From assembly GCA_001972305.1 (NCBI GenBank), contig BDDD01000048.1:313437-377436 (forward strand): DNA of 64,000 nt, in the 5' to 3' direction. This DNA is from Cephalotus follicularis (lineage: Eukaryota > Streptophyta > Magnoliopsida > Oxalidales > Cephalotaceae). Shown piece after piece: positions 1-10,479 of the stretch; the stretch's first letter is position 1; every line of letters begins with the position of its first letter. A model generated the notes under the pieces. It saw only the letters and a program-made list of their open reading frames with translations. It was not told the DNA's origin and did no database searches. Both the position numbers and the translations under genes were made by a program.

Positions 1-660
1 ATATATTGACAAGAAAGATATCAAAAAGGCCTCATGTAGAATATCATGTAACTATTGCAATAGAAATGGTCGCACTACACATAATTGCTATCACAAGAAA
101 AATGACATGTATAAAAGAAATAAGTTTAAACAAAACATGTTTTATAAAAATCAAATGTTTAAAATAAGAACAATATGGGTTCCAAAAGGAACTTTTATCA
201 CTAACCCCCCTGGACCCAAAGCAACTTGGGTACCAAAATCTTCAACCTAAATTCATTTGTTTTGTAGATGTGCATAAAGACATCATCAAAAAGGAACCGT
301 TGGTATCTTGATAACGGATGCTCCAAACAGATGACGGGGAACAAAAGTCTGTTTATTACTTGGTAACCTAAAGACGGAGGAAACGTAACATTTTGAGATA
401 ATGCAAAAGGACAAATCATCGGAACCGGTTCAATAGGTAACAAATATATTTCTATTACTAATGTATGGCATGTTAAAGGACTCAAACACAATCTCTTGAG
501 CATAAGTCAATTGTGTGACAAGAATTGTAGAGTTATTTTCGAAAATCTATCATGTAGAGTCATTAACAATAATAATAATACCGCTAAGTTTATAGGACAA
601 AGAGAAGGCAATGTTTAAGTAATAGACATAGATGATCTTCAAAACCAAAATGTTAAATGC
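1..660 (+). pseudogene. copia gag C-terminus and protease, degraded
   Basis: Residues around 35-80 encode a nucleocapsid zinc knuckle of the C-X2-C-X4-H-X4-C type, but the histidine position is Arg (CNYCNRNGR). This frame stops at 248-250. The protease follows in another frame, with the WYLD motif from 301. The catalytic triplet reads D-N-G where the family has D-S/T-G, and a stop lies at about 364. The text then runs into the GAG-pre-integrase domain. A frameshift therefore separates gag from protease, and the altered knuckle and active site argue against function. Confidence 0.8.
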
Positions 661-1500
661 CTAGTTTCTTTAAACGAAGATAGTTGGATGTGGCATAGAA
701 GACTTGGACATGTTAGTATGAGAACAATTTCAAAGATTTTTAAACATGACTTAGTTAAAGGTCTTCCAAAATTAAATTTTCAAAAAGATAAGATTTGTGA
801 CGCTTGTCAACAAGGAAAACAAACTAGAACAAGTTTGAAATCTATTAACATTGTTTCAACTACTAGGCCACTTGAACTACTTCATATGGATCTTTTTGGA
901 CCTATAAACATAAGAAGCTTAGGTGGTAAGTCTTATGCATATGTTATTGTTGATGACTACACTAGGTACACATGGGTTTTCTTTCTAGCACATAAAAATG
1001 AAGTCTTTACCTTGTTTACAAATTTTTGTAAACAAGTTCAAAAATAAAAAGGATTTTCTATTTTGAAAATAAGAAGTGATCATGGTAAAGAGCTCGAAAA
1101 TCAATATTTTAATAATTTTTGCATCGAAAATGGTTTTAAACATGAATTTTCAACTCCTAGAACTCCTCAACAAAATGGTATTGTTGAAAGGAGAAATAGG
1201 ACTTTAGAAGAAATGACACGAACTATGCTTTTTGAAAATAATCTTCCAAAATATTTTTGGGCCGAATCCACAAACACTGCATGTTATATTTTAAATAGAT
1301 CATCAATTAGGCCAATTCTAAAAAAGACTCCATAAGTGTTATGGAGAGAGAGAAAGCCTAACATAAGTCACTTCCGTACCTTCGGATGCAAGTGCTTCAT
1401 TCACAACAATGGAAAGGATCAACTTGGTAAGTTCGGCTCAAAAGCGGATGAAGGTATATTTCTTGGATACTCTCTTACTAGTAGAGCTTATAGATGATTT
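661..1500 (+). pseudogene. copia integrase (GAG-pre-integrase plus rve core), broken
   Basis: The segment starts with the GAG-pre-integrase zinc-binding pattern (WHRRLGH, then CDACQQGK). The DDE integrase core follows. First Asp lies in HMDLFGP near 885-905, second Asp in IRSDHGKE near 1066-1090, and the Glu in NGIVERRNRT near 1175-1200. A stop at 1045-1047 splits the core and another stop lies at 1333-1335. The text afterwards still resembles the copia integrase tail (FGCKCFIHNN...). Integrase normally inserts the cDNA into the host chromosome; here all three catalytic residues are present but the frame is interrupted. Confidence 0.86.
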
Positions 1501-1512
1501 AATAAACGTACT

Positions 1513-2819
1513 TTGCTAGTCGAAGAGTCTATGCATATTGTCTTTGATGAGGCACTTGATGTAAGTACATGTATGCAAGATAGCATAGAATTTCATGAAT
1601 CTTCTAAGAACATAGATGTAGAATCTAAGAATAGCTGCCAACAAGATCTTGTAGATAAGACCTATAAAGTAGTTAAAGATCACCCGCATGAATCCATAAT
1701 TGGTAATATTCAACATGGTGTTATCCCTAGGTCTAATGCTAATACTTGTAATTATGTTGCTTTTCTTTCTCATTTTGAGCCTAAGAACTTTATAGAAGCT
1801 GAAAGGATGAAAACTGGATAATAGCTATGCAAGAAGAGTTGAACCAGTTTGAACGTAACAAAGTTTGGTTTCTAGTACCTAGACCTAAAGATCATTCGGT
1901 AATAGGGACTAAATGGGTGTTTAGAAATAAAATGGATAATCAAGGAGTAATAGTTAGGAATAAAGCTCGACTAGTAGCTCAAGGTTATTCACAAGAAGAA
2001 GGTATAGATTATGATGAAACGTATGCACATGTTGCTAGGTTAGAATCAATTCGTTTGTTAATTGCATTTACTTGTTTTAAAGATTTTAAATTATATCAAA
2101 TAAATGTAAAAAGAGCCTTTTTGAATGGTTTTATAAAAGAAGAAGTATATGTGGAACAACCTCAAGGTTTTGAGGATCCATTCTTTCCAAACCATGTCTT
2201 TAAACTAAAAAAGGCTTTGTATGGTCTTAAACAAGCTCCTCGAGCTTGGTATGAGAGGTTAACAAAATTTTTAATTGAAAATGATTTTAAACGTGGAAAT
2301 GTTGATATAACACTTTTTACAAAGACAAAAGAGAATGATTTGCTAGTAGTACAAATTTATGTTGATGATATTATTTTCGGATCAACTAATGAATCTTTGT
2401 GCAAGGAGTTTTCTAACATTATGAAGCCAGAGTTTGAAATGAGCATGATGGGAGAGGTCAACTTCTTCCTTGGACTTCAAGTTAGGCAAACGAAAGAGGG
2501 AATATTCATCAACCAAGCTAAATACGTAAAGGAAATACTTAAGAAGTTTGGAATGGAGAACTCAAAGACAAGTAAGACTCGTATAAGCACTTCTACAAAG
2601 CTTGACAAGGACGAACAAGGTAAAAATTTTGATCAAAAGCTTTATAGAAGCATGATAGGTTCGCTATTATATTTAACTACTAGTAGACCTGATATTTTGT
2701 TTAGTGTTTGTTTGTGTGCACGTTTTCAATCAAACCCTAAAGAATCACACTTGTTTGCGGTTAAACGTATTCTGAAATATCTTGCTTATACACCTACTTT
2801 AGGTCTATGGTATTCATGA
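1513..2819 (+). pseudogene. copia reverse transcriptase (RVT_2)
   Basis: After a linker with stops (to about 1821), a 330-residue open stretch from 1827 covers nearly the whole copia RT. Landmarks are GTKWVFRNK, the KARLVAQGYSQ motif, YGLKQAPRAWY, and the catalytic box YVDDIIFG near 2360-2380. The position of the first catalytic Asp in copia RTs is Asn here (QINVKRAFLNG, codon near 2102), which should abolish polymerisation. The open stretch ends at a TGA at about 2817. RT would copy genomic RNA to cDNA in the virus-like particle. Confidence 0.88.
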
Positions 2820-3303
2820 GATTCTAGTTTTGATTTACATGCACACTCAGATGCTGACTTTGGTGGTTATAAGGTTGATCGCAAAAGCACTAGTTGCTCA
2901 TGCCAATACCTAGGAAGTATGCTTGTATCGTGGTTTAGTAAAAAGCAAAATTCTGTTGCTCTTTCTACCAGCGAAGCAGAATATATTGTTGTAGGTAGCT
3001 GTTGTGCACAGATTTTGTGGAAAAAACAACAGTTAGTAGATTATGATGTTTTTGTGAAACATGTACCTGTAAAATGTGATAACACTAGTGGTATTTGTCT
3101 TGCTAAAAACCTTGTTCTTCACTCAAAGACAAAACACATTGACATTAGGTATCACTTTTTGAGAGAACATGTTGAAAATGGAGATATTGATTTAGAATAT
3201 ATTTCCACCGAAAAACAAATAGCTGATATCTTTACCAAACCTTTAGATGAAAATACTTTTTCAAAGTTTAGAAGAGAACTAGGTTTATGTGAGTTTGAAT
3301 GAA
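2820..3303 (+). pseudogene. copia RNase H and end of pol
   Basis: Directly after the stop ending the RT stretch, the same kind of text continues with HAHSDADFGG, then SWFSKKQNSVALSTSEAEY (catalytic Glu), KCDNTSGICLAKN (catalytic Asp) and HSKTKHIDIRYHFLRE. These are standard copia RNase H motifs. The tail ADIFTKPLDENTF marks the normal end of copia pol, and the stop falls at 3300-3302. From 2919 to the end the frame is intact. RNase H removes the RNA strand during reverse transcription. Confidence 0.88.
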
Positions 3304-3844
3304 TGTTTATTTGTTTGAATGATTTGATTGATTGAATGTTTATTTGAAGTGAAGTTGATTTTTTTTTTCGTTTTTCTATTATTGTTCTTTTTTTTTACGA
3401 AACACGTTGACTTCTTTTCAAAACACATTGATGTAGTTTTGTAAAAACGTCGATCTCTTTATAAAACGTCGATGTTCTTTAAGTCTTTATAAAATACGTC
3501 GATCTCTCTAAATATACATCGATGCTTTTCAAAACGCAACGTTTTATTTCACATTGATGTTTTTAACTAAGTTTTTTTAAGAACACATCGATGCGTTTAA
3601 AATCACATCGACGTCTTTATCTCAGTCATCGAGTTCTACATAAAAACACATCGACTCTTTTATATTTTCATTTTATCTCTTTGGATATTTTCTCTATTTT
3701 TTTTTCTCTCTAAATTTTTTTCTAGTTATCAAAGCATCATCTACTCCATCCTTTGTCGTGATCAAGGTTTAGTGTCTTCCATCAATCTCTCTTTTTCCTT
3801 CCAATTTTTACACTTTCTGTTGTGCACTCAAACTGTTTGATAAA
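3304..3844 (+). promoter_or_regulatory. pol-ORF3 spacer carrying a TCGA-palindrome comb
   Basis: This non-coding spacer separates pol from ORF3. It is T-rich and holds about ten copies of an (A)CATCGATG/ACGTCGAT-like word between 3406 and 3655. Cores start near 3406, 3427, 3449, 3468, 3498, 3518, 3553, 3587, 3607, 3628 and 3650, mostly 19-22 bp apart. Pyrimidine-rich sequence follows just before the ORF3 ATG at 3845. The same word is the repeated motif of this element's own LTR, so the spacer may act as an internal promoter or enhancer for ORF3. That role is inference. Confidence 0.6.
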
Positions 3845-5200
3845 ATGACACATACAAAACGAGCTGGTAAAAAGAGGGTTGCTGGTCCCTCCAAGCAACC
3901 AAAACTTGCTTCTAAACGAAAACTCAATATTCAGGAACCATCTCCTGATCCCACTCTTGAATCGGATTCCGAATCCGAGGAAATCATTCCACTCCGGAAT
4001 GTTGTCTTTATTAACAAAAGAGTAATGGGTGGAAGAAATATTGACTTGTCGTTTTGCTCAAATGAGTTTTCTTTTGTCTCATGGCTTAAGAATTTGCACC
4101 TTCTTCCTTTGGTGCAAATTCAAGACATGTTCTATGTTAACCTAGTTAAAGAATTTTATATGAATTTGTGAATTGTCTCTAGTCCAAATGAGGAATTTGC
4201 TCTATCTTCTATTGTTAAAGGCCAAAGAATCTTACTATATTCTAGGATTCTTGCTTCAATTCTTCACATTCCTCACACCGGCTTGTATATTTTTGAATAC
4301 AAGAAGTGGCCGGAAGTTGAGGGATTTCATCCTAATGAAATTTTGTCAATTATGTACCCAAACGATCCAAATATTCACCCTAACATGGCTCTTCGTACAA
4401 ATAAGCTATCTGTTGATCATCGTCTCCTTCATTATCTTATTGTCCATCAGCTCCTCCCTACCGGTGGTGGGTATGCAAAACTTACTCGGATGCAAGCATT
4501 TTTAATGCGATGCATCATCTCCAAAATCGAATTTTGCTATCCCTTCCTTATGCTCCATACTATGGTCCGTGCCTTCACTCAAAAGAAATCGGTTCTTCCT
4601 TTTGGTTGCATTTTAACCAAAATCTTCCGTTACCATGAAGTTCATCTTGAGGGGGAGATTGGAACAAAATTAAAAAAGAAAGACACCTACAATAAAAGTA
4701 CGCTAAATCGGATGGGTTGGAAAAAACAAGAAGGGATTTAGACTTATTGTCCAAAAAGCGATCAAACTCAGCGAATAAATCGAGAGGAACAAGAAGAATT
4801 ACCTCCATGAGAAGCTCAAGAAACCGGTCAAGAAATTGCTCCTTCTCGTCCACGCTCTCATACTCATGGTTCCACCTCTACCTTGGAGTATGATAGTCTT
4901 GTCGAGTTTATGAGTTCTCGATTTGATGCACTGAATGTCCGGTTTGATTCTATGGAAGCATCTCTCGACGATAAGTTCAAGTCTCTCAATTCTCGACTTG
5001 ATCACTTGGCGAAGGATCACAAGACAATCCGTACAGATTTTGAGACTGTCGAAGACACAATCTACTATGATCTAAATGTCACCAAGAGAAGTCTCAAACG
5101 TCTAGAACGGAAGCTTGCTGAATAAAAATCTATTGACAAATGCGAGGAGACCTCTGGAGATGAATCCACTCATGATGATCTTCCTATTTCTGATTCTTGA
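3845..5200 (+). pseudogene. SIRE-type env-like ORF3, with internal stops
   Basis: One reading frame runs from the ATG at 3845 to about 5200, interrupted by stops at 4169-4171, about 4739, about 4808 and 5123-5125. The N-terminus is basic (TKRAGKKRVAG), followed by an acidic Ser/Glu patch (ESDSESEE). A middle domain (FVSWLKNLHLLPL, KEFYMNL, VDHRLLHYLIVHQLLP) resembles the plant retrotransposon ORF found downstream of pol in SIRE elements. The C-terminal part (4883-5125) is a likely coiled coil with heptad-like spacing (FDALNVRFDSMEASLDDKF). No signal peptide or clear membrane segment is visible, so 'env-like' is a positional name. Function is unknown. Confidence 0.72.
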
Positions 5201-5205
5201 TTGTA

Positions 5206-5555
5206 TTTTTATTTTGGTTGTGTAACTATGAACAAATGGTTGAAATGTGAACAAGTGTGTATGATGTGAATGATATTTTTGGTTGTTTGAATGTTATTGC
5301 TGTTATATAAGATATTTTGTTATGATATGTTTTTGTTCAAATCTTGACTTCTTAAGGGGGAGCATTATATGTTTATGTTATATGATATTACACGTCTTTT
5401 TGATGCTATCCAAAAAAGGGGGAGATAGCTTTATAATTTAGTAAGTTATAAGTTAGTTTTTTTTGTTTGTTTGCACTTTTCTCCTATTTTCAATACATAT
5501 ATCAATTTTTATGCCTTTATGCGCAAATTTTTGTCATCATCAAAAAGAGGGAGAT
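5206..5555 (+). other. 3' untranslated stretch with repeated polypurine tracts
   Basis: Non-coding, with three purine tracts of the same type: near 5355-5363 (AAGGGGGAGC), near 5414-5424 (AAAAGGGGGAGAT) and at 5542-5555 immediately before the LTR. The last is the likely primer for plus-strand DNA synthesis. Multiple purine tracts before the LTR are usual in this lineage. Confidence 0.75.
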
Positions 5556-5678
5556 TGTTGACGTTTTAGTCTCAATCCTAGTTTTGATGATAACATATTT
5601 GCTTCTAACAATTCTACTTTATGTGAATGATACTTAAAAAAACTCACAAAAATGCAAAAAGACAGTTTCACATGAAAG

Positions 5679-6290
5679 ACATCGATGTCATTGAAGGAAG
5701 ACATCGATGCCTTTAAAGCACCAGCAGTTACAAGTAGTTATTCTTGAAAGACATCGATCTCATTCTAAAAAGACATCAACGTCTTCAGCCTCAAAAGTTA
5801 CAGGTTGATTTTCAACAAAGACATCGATCCCGTTCAGAAAGAGACATCGACGTCTTTATCCCATAAAGTTACAGGCTATTTTCATTCAAAGGCATCGATC
5901 TTTTTCAGTGAAGAAATCGACGGTTTTCATCAAAGACATCGATCCCTTCACAAAGACATCGATGTGTTTAATGCATCAAAGTTACAGGTTGTTTTTGAAC
6001 AAAGACATCGAGTATTTCCTACAATGACATCAACTCCAAAGTAAAAGACATCGATCCCTTTTCAAAGACATCGATGTGTTTTTCATGACTTCTATTTTTC
6101 CAGAAAAGACATCAACGCAGTTTGAAGACATCGATGTGTTGATCAAATCTTCAAAGCCTGGCCACAACTCCAGAAAATACATCGACGTCATTTATAGACA
6201 TCGACGTCTTCACACAAAATTACGCCCTGAATGCTAGCAACGGCTAGTTAACTGATGAAGACATCGACTCTTATCAAACGACATCAACGT
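5679..6290. repeat. paired ACATCGATGT comb in SIRE U3
   Basis: Twenty words of the form ACATCGATG, ACATCGACG or ACATCAACG occur in ten pairs. Start positions are 5679/5701, 5751/5773, 5821/5844, 5892/5914, 5936/5956, 6005/6027, 6048/6068, 6109/6128, 6179/6198 and 6261/6281. Spacing within a pair is 19-23 bp, and pairs recur about every 70 bp (some at 43-44). The best copies form the perfect palindrome GACATCGATGTC. Variants are mostly C-to-T or G-to-A at the central CpG. Confidence 0.85.
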
Positions 6291-6388
6291 CTTTACTCCA
6301 ACTGCTACATAACAGAGTTTATAGATTGTCATCAGTTTTTCATTTCAAAATCTCCATAATTTAAGCAATGGATACATGGATTGTTTGG

Positions 6389-6398
6389 CTATATAAAG
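6389..6398 (+). promoter_or_regulatory. TATA box of the SIRE-like LTR
   Basis: CTATATAAAG followed by GGAGGG is a strong plant TATA context and lies in the expected part of the LTR. The last palindromic word of the comb ends about 100 bp upstream. Confidence 0.72.
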
Positions 6399-6741
6399 GA
6401 GGGTCCAAGGCTTCAGAAAACATCAAGAAACAAAGTAATCAAGCAACCAAGCAAGCTACATTCTACAATACCAAAGTGTTCTTAAGCTTTTCCAAAAAGC
6501 CTCATAGCTTTACTTTCTGAGTTTCTTTGTAATTCTCTCTTGTTCTTTATTGTAAGCCAAACCTACTGAGAGGGTACATTGTAAACACATTGCAAACTTG
6601 TAAAAGAGGAGAGTGAATCCTCAAAAGGTCTTGAGGTCAAGATCAAGATATTGAGGTCAATCACAAAAACTGTGAGGTGTAACGAATTGCTTCCTTAATC
6701 AATTCGAGCTAGAGGAAACTCAAGGAGCTCCCTTGGGAAAA

Positions 6742-6780
6742 GTGGACGTAGGCAAGAGTTAGCCGAACCACTCTAAAAAC
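6742..6780 (+). promoter_or_regulatory. GTGGACGTAGGC...CCGAACCAC box
   Basis: This short block near the LTR 3' end reads GTGGACGTAGGC, a spacer, CCGAACCACT and then a short A-rich run. The same block occurs on the minus strand in both LTRs of the unrelated element G (about 52222-52275 and 59810-59862). I recall similar wording in other plant LTRs. Its role is not known to me. Confidence 0.6.
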
Positions 6781-7369
6781 AGAGAATCTTTCTATCCCTA
6801 CTCTCTTTACTTTAAAATTTTCTATTTGTTAGTATTTTTGTTAATATTCAATTCACCCCCCCTCTTGTATATTGCATGAAATTTTTTTTTTTATTTCACT
6901 TGACTTGAAGCATCGACGCCAAGGAGGCAAAATGTTGACGCGCAGAACATCCGGTCTAAAGCGCTGACAGAAAGGGTTAAAGCACTGACGCTGACAGGAC
7001 CTAAGTGTCGACGCCTAGAGTTAAGCGGCGAAGCTTAAGTGACTATTTTGGACATTAACGCCTATATGGTACACATTGACGTGAATAGAGCCTTGTTGCA
7101 TTATTGAGCATATGTTTGCATTTCTTATTGTCATGGATTGAAATCTATATAATTGCTAAAGTGTTTTATCATTTTAGACAATGGGACTTATGGTTTTATC
7201 ATAACCAGTATTTTGCACGAAATATTATGTTTCAACAGATTGAATATTGTTTCGAAATGACTGCTTACATTTTGAATAAATGTATTATTTTCAAGTATTT
7301 TATAACTTATAATCTACTTGGAAAATGATTGACTGAATTGATTGATGGATTGTGAAGGGAATTCTGTAT

Positions 7370-7620
7370 TAGTTACTAAACACAAAGTGGAAGTAACTAG
7401 GAATTTCACATGTGTTGGCTGCTAAATACAGAGTGGAAGAAGCTAGGGTTTCTCGTACAATGATTACTAAACGCAGAACAGAAGTAACCGGGCTACTAAA
7501 CACATAGTGGAAGTAGCTAGGGACTCCCACATTTGGCGGTTACTAAATGCAGAGCGAAAGAAACCGAGTTACTAAACACATAGTGGAAGTGACCGGGTGC
7601 TAAGCATAGAGTGGAAGCAT
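7370..7620. repeat. ACTAAACACA-AGTGGAAG tandem array in LTR D
   Basis: About seven units share (T/G)CTAAA-CACA-AGTGGAAGTA followed by AC or GC, starting near 7372, 7422, 7465, 7493, 7540, 7568 and 7598, with spacers of variable length. The equivalent part of D2 lacks a comparable array, so it looks like a local expansion. Confidence 0.65.
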
Positions 7621-7621
7621 C

Positions 7622-7765
7622 CCTGGATGGATTGTTTGTCCTTGTGACATGATTGATGGATTGTTTGTCCTTGTGACATTATTGATGGATTGTTTGTCCG
7701 TTGTGATAGGATTGATGGATTGATTAGTCCCTTGAGACGTGATTGATGGATTGCATGGTTATAGC
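7622..7765. repeat. about 33-bp tandem array in LTR D
   Basis: Five successive units of ATTGATGGATTGTTTGTCC plus TTGTGACATG-like text lie side by side, with the later units diverged. It sits inside the putative LTR intron region, just upstream of the acceptor-like site at 7952. Confidence 0.7.
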
Positions 7766-7790
7766 CATTTGGCATAATTGCTTACATATT

Positions 7791-7821
<31 letters not shown>

Positions 7822-8439
7822 ATTATGAGATATTATGTATTGCATCATGAATGCATTCAATACATTACATTACATTCATTATCGTTGACCCCAAAGTTTA
7901 TTTATATTTTCTCTACTTAGCCAGTGGATTCGGCTAACCCTATCAAATTCAGATTGATGCAGGGGATTGACAGCGTTTGAACTTGGGGAAAACGAAGAGG
8001 AGTTTTAAGTTGTATTTCTTTTAGAAATGTTGAATTGGATATTGTGTAATGGATTATGTATTATTGAGAAACTATTAAGAATGATTATTGTATTGTTCAG
8101 TTCATGCTCCGTTTTGAGGGCGATTGACAATGATGATATTTGATTCTTGTAACATGCAGTATGGGATGCATGTTAAGTTGTTAATTCAGCTTATTATATG
8201 ATATGCTTTCGCAATGAAATGAAATGATTATATATATGGATTAGAAAGTTTGGAATCTTCCATGGAATTGTATAAGCTGGATATTTATATATGTTAATTG
8301 TCGACCTAAGGGTTATTTATGTAAACGGGGTGTGGCATTAAGCGTCGACGCTTTGTACCTGATGAAGAACAAATTTGTACAATTATGATTTTCGTCAACA
8401 CCAATCAAATTGGCATCAACATGCTAGGAATTCACTAAA

Positions 8440-9073
8440 TAAGATCAATGAGCCAACTTCGGATAGTGAATGGGATCATCTATCCCATTACACTCACAAA
8501 ATTGCCACGTCTAACCAAACATACTTTGATGTAGATTTTGATAGCAACCTCATGAAATGTTTGAAAGAATTCGAGGAATTAGATGTCACGCAAAAAGACA
8601 TTCTGTGTTGGTTGGACGAAGGGATCATTGATTGCACTTCGAATAGTCAATGGGACAATCTGTCCCATTTCGCTCACAAACTTAGAACGCCACCTCCCCC
8701 TCACATTACCGTTGAAAATAATTTGTTACCGACTAAAAACCAAAAAGGATGAAGGGTGTGGAGTATCAATGATCAATTGTTTGACTAGTTGTTTGGCTTT
8801 GATTATTCTTGTTTTCTTGATGGATTTTACTTGAGGAAATCCCGTTGGGACGATCCTCATATTTTTCAAACTGTTTTCTCACATGGTGCTTTTGAAATTT
8901 GTAAGCTAGGTACTCATGAAGAAGTTGATGGATTTTATTGGTTGAGGTCCTATTGGGATAATGCTTATATTTTTCAAACTTTTCTCTCATATGGCGTGCT
9001 TGAGTTTTCTAAGATAGGTATTGGTGACGCGCTCCAGGTCAATAGACAACGTCTAAAACCCTATGTGGATTGA
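8440..9073 (+). pseudogene. Athila-type integrase C-terminus, decayed
   Basis: The text ends with QVNRQRLKPYVD, matching the usual end of Athila/Tat integrases, where a '..YGAVE...FKVNGQRLK' phrase closes pol. Two diverged in-frame copies of one block are visible: IFQTVFSHGAFEICKLG (about 8850-8910) and IFQTFLSYGVLEFSKIG (about 8960-9020), so the tail was duplicated. Upstream (8375-8752) are two further related blocks (SDSEWDHLSHYTHK and SNSQWDNLSHFAHK). Stops around 8750 and 8790 break the frame. Assignment upstream of 8800 is tentative. Confidence 0.6.
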
Positions 9074-10479
9074 ATTACTGATGGACAGATCATTCAGTCT
9101 GTTGACTTAATTGATCCTGTCTACACTCCTTTTTAATATCCACACCAGTTGCGCCTAGCTGAAGAGGTAAAGCCTAGCGCTTAGTGGGAGGCAACCCACT
9201 GTTGTTTTTTTATGTATCTCGTTTCTTTTATGTTTTTGTTTTTCTTTGTTTTTGTAGGCAAATTTCGTGAAGATCGATAGTTTCGAGCCTTCATGATCAT
9301 ATCCGGCAAATCCTACCCCATTGTTCTTTTATTTGTTTGCATTGTTCCGTTTCTTTTTGCTCATTTATTGATATTTTCATAGTTGTGTTGCATTGCATTG
9401 AGGACAATGCAACGTTTAAGTATGGGGGGGTTTAGTACCAAAGTTCATATTAATTTTACAAATAGGAGTAAATGTAGATATGCTTGAAGATAATAGAAAA
9501 ACCCAATAGGAGAAATAATAAAAATCTTTTTTTCAAGGAAAAGAAAAGGAATATATCTCAAGGTAAGAGTTTGTGTGAGAAAAAAAATGAATGAATAAAA
9601 GTCCGATCTTGTGTTTTTTCAAGGTTTCATAATTCTTAGTAAGGAGAAGGACAATGAATGGATGTTCTTGCATATATATGTGTATCGAAAAGAAAAAGAA
9701 TAAAGCATAGTTTACCTCTTTGAATTCAGTCTTGATTTGTAGCCTATTTGATTTGAGTAATTAAACCTTAGGGGTGTTTTACACTTAGTTCCTTAAAGCC
9801 AACTGGTTTGAGATTAACTGGTCGAAAGCTCGCTACATGGGTCTTATAGAAAGCTTAAGAGATCAAGACATTGCACGAATTCAAGTTGGTAAAATCCGAA
9901 GCTACTTAGTATTTTAGGTGTCTGGTGTTTGCTCCATCCATGACAATTCAGATGGAAAAGATTGGAGGAATAAGTTCAATGAAAAGAGAAAAGAAAATAA
10001 AAAAGAGAGAACAAATATGTGTAAGTGCTAAAGTTCTTTGTCCGAATCCGAACTAGTATTTTATGTTACTATGAATGCATATCTTGATTGGTAAATTGTG
10101 TGAAATAACAGAAAATTTGATTAACCTCATTAATTGAGATGTGTTTTGATTTTAGAACTTGGAACGAGATAATAAAATTCAAGTATGGGGTGTTCTATGA
10201 ATTTTTAAGTAGAGATACATTGTGCCTATTGTCCAAGTTTTGATGAAGTGAATTTTGTGTGTGTATTCGTTGAAAAACACTCACGAAATAAAACTCATCC
10301 ACTAGGGACACCTAGGGGTTTAAAGGCTTGTTGCATTCGCTAAATGCAATCGTGATTCCTACAAAAGTGAGTTAGGTTTTTATTTGTGTTTCCTGTTTTT
10401 GTTTTTGTGTTTATTTTCGTGTTCTTAGCTTTCAATTTTTTTTTCTTCAGGACAAGCAAAGTTCAAGTATGGGGGTATT
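9074..10479 (+). other. Athila 3' untranslated region
   Basis: No coding signal. The region contains the conserved Athila GGGAGGCAACCCA block (about 9187-9200), long T-rich runs, and three AAGTATGGGG purine tracts (about 9417, 10180 and 10464). Only the last lies directly before the LTR. Repeated purine tracts before the 3' LTR are typical of Athila elements. Confidence 0.7.

Larger units (their letters stand above)
1..6876 (+). mobile_element. SIRE/Maximus-like Ty1/copia retrotransposon, 3' part
   Basis: The window opens inside a copia element. Domain order is gag CCHC, protease, integrase, reverse transcriptase, RNase H, a further ORF after pol, a purine tract and a 3' LTR. Integrase before RT is the copia order. 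A large ORF downstream of pol, and an LTR ending in a C-run plus CTCTTGTAT, are known traits of the SIRE/Maximus lineage. The 5' LTR and most of gag lie left of the window. Every coding part has stops or frame changes, so the copy is dead. The last LTR base is placed at 6876 because the LTR opens with TG at 5556 and a CA occurs at 6875-6876. Confidence 0.88.
5556..6876 (+). repeat. SIRE-like 3' LTR
   Basis: The LTR opens with TGTTGACG right after the purine tract and the lineage-typical phrase TTTTGATGATAACA. It ends near 6876 after the C-run and CTCTTGTATATTGCA. U3 is filled by ten pairs of ATCGAT-type palindromes (5679-6290). A TATA box (CTATATAAAG) lies at 6389-6398. The R/U5 part holds GTGGACGTAGGC...CCGAACCACT at about 6742-6772. 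Length is about 1.32 kb. The partner LTR is outside the window, so age cannot be judged. Confidence 0.85.
6877..8337 (+). repeat. family D gypsy LTR, 5'-truncated
   Basis: The right end (AAACGGGGTGTGGCA) and the sequence before it (TCATGCTCCGTTTTGAGG, AGTATGGGATGCATGTTAAG, AATTCAGCTTAT) match the last part of solo LTR D2 (47795-48018) and, inverted, the LTRs of element A. Near the left end are decayed GCGTCGACGC words (about 6912-7080) like those of D2. The first kilobase or so is missing, and the segment abuts the SIRE LTR. It holds the conserved TTAGCC...GGCTAA box at about 7918-7937 and two tandem arrays. No coding region. Confidence 0.72.

Noticed and set aside
3845-5200. Functional envelope gene or integrated infectious virus
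   Set aside because: No signal peptide or membrane segment is visible, several stops interrupt the frame, and the position and domain match the known post-pol ORF of SIRE elements.
7790-7812. TA dinucleotide run as a regulatory site
   Set aside because: A simple AT microsatellite without context; similar runs occur near 28040 and 28370.
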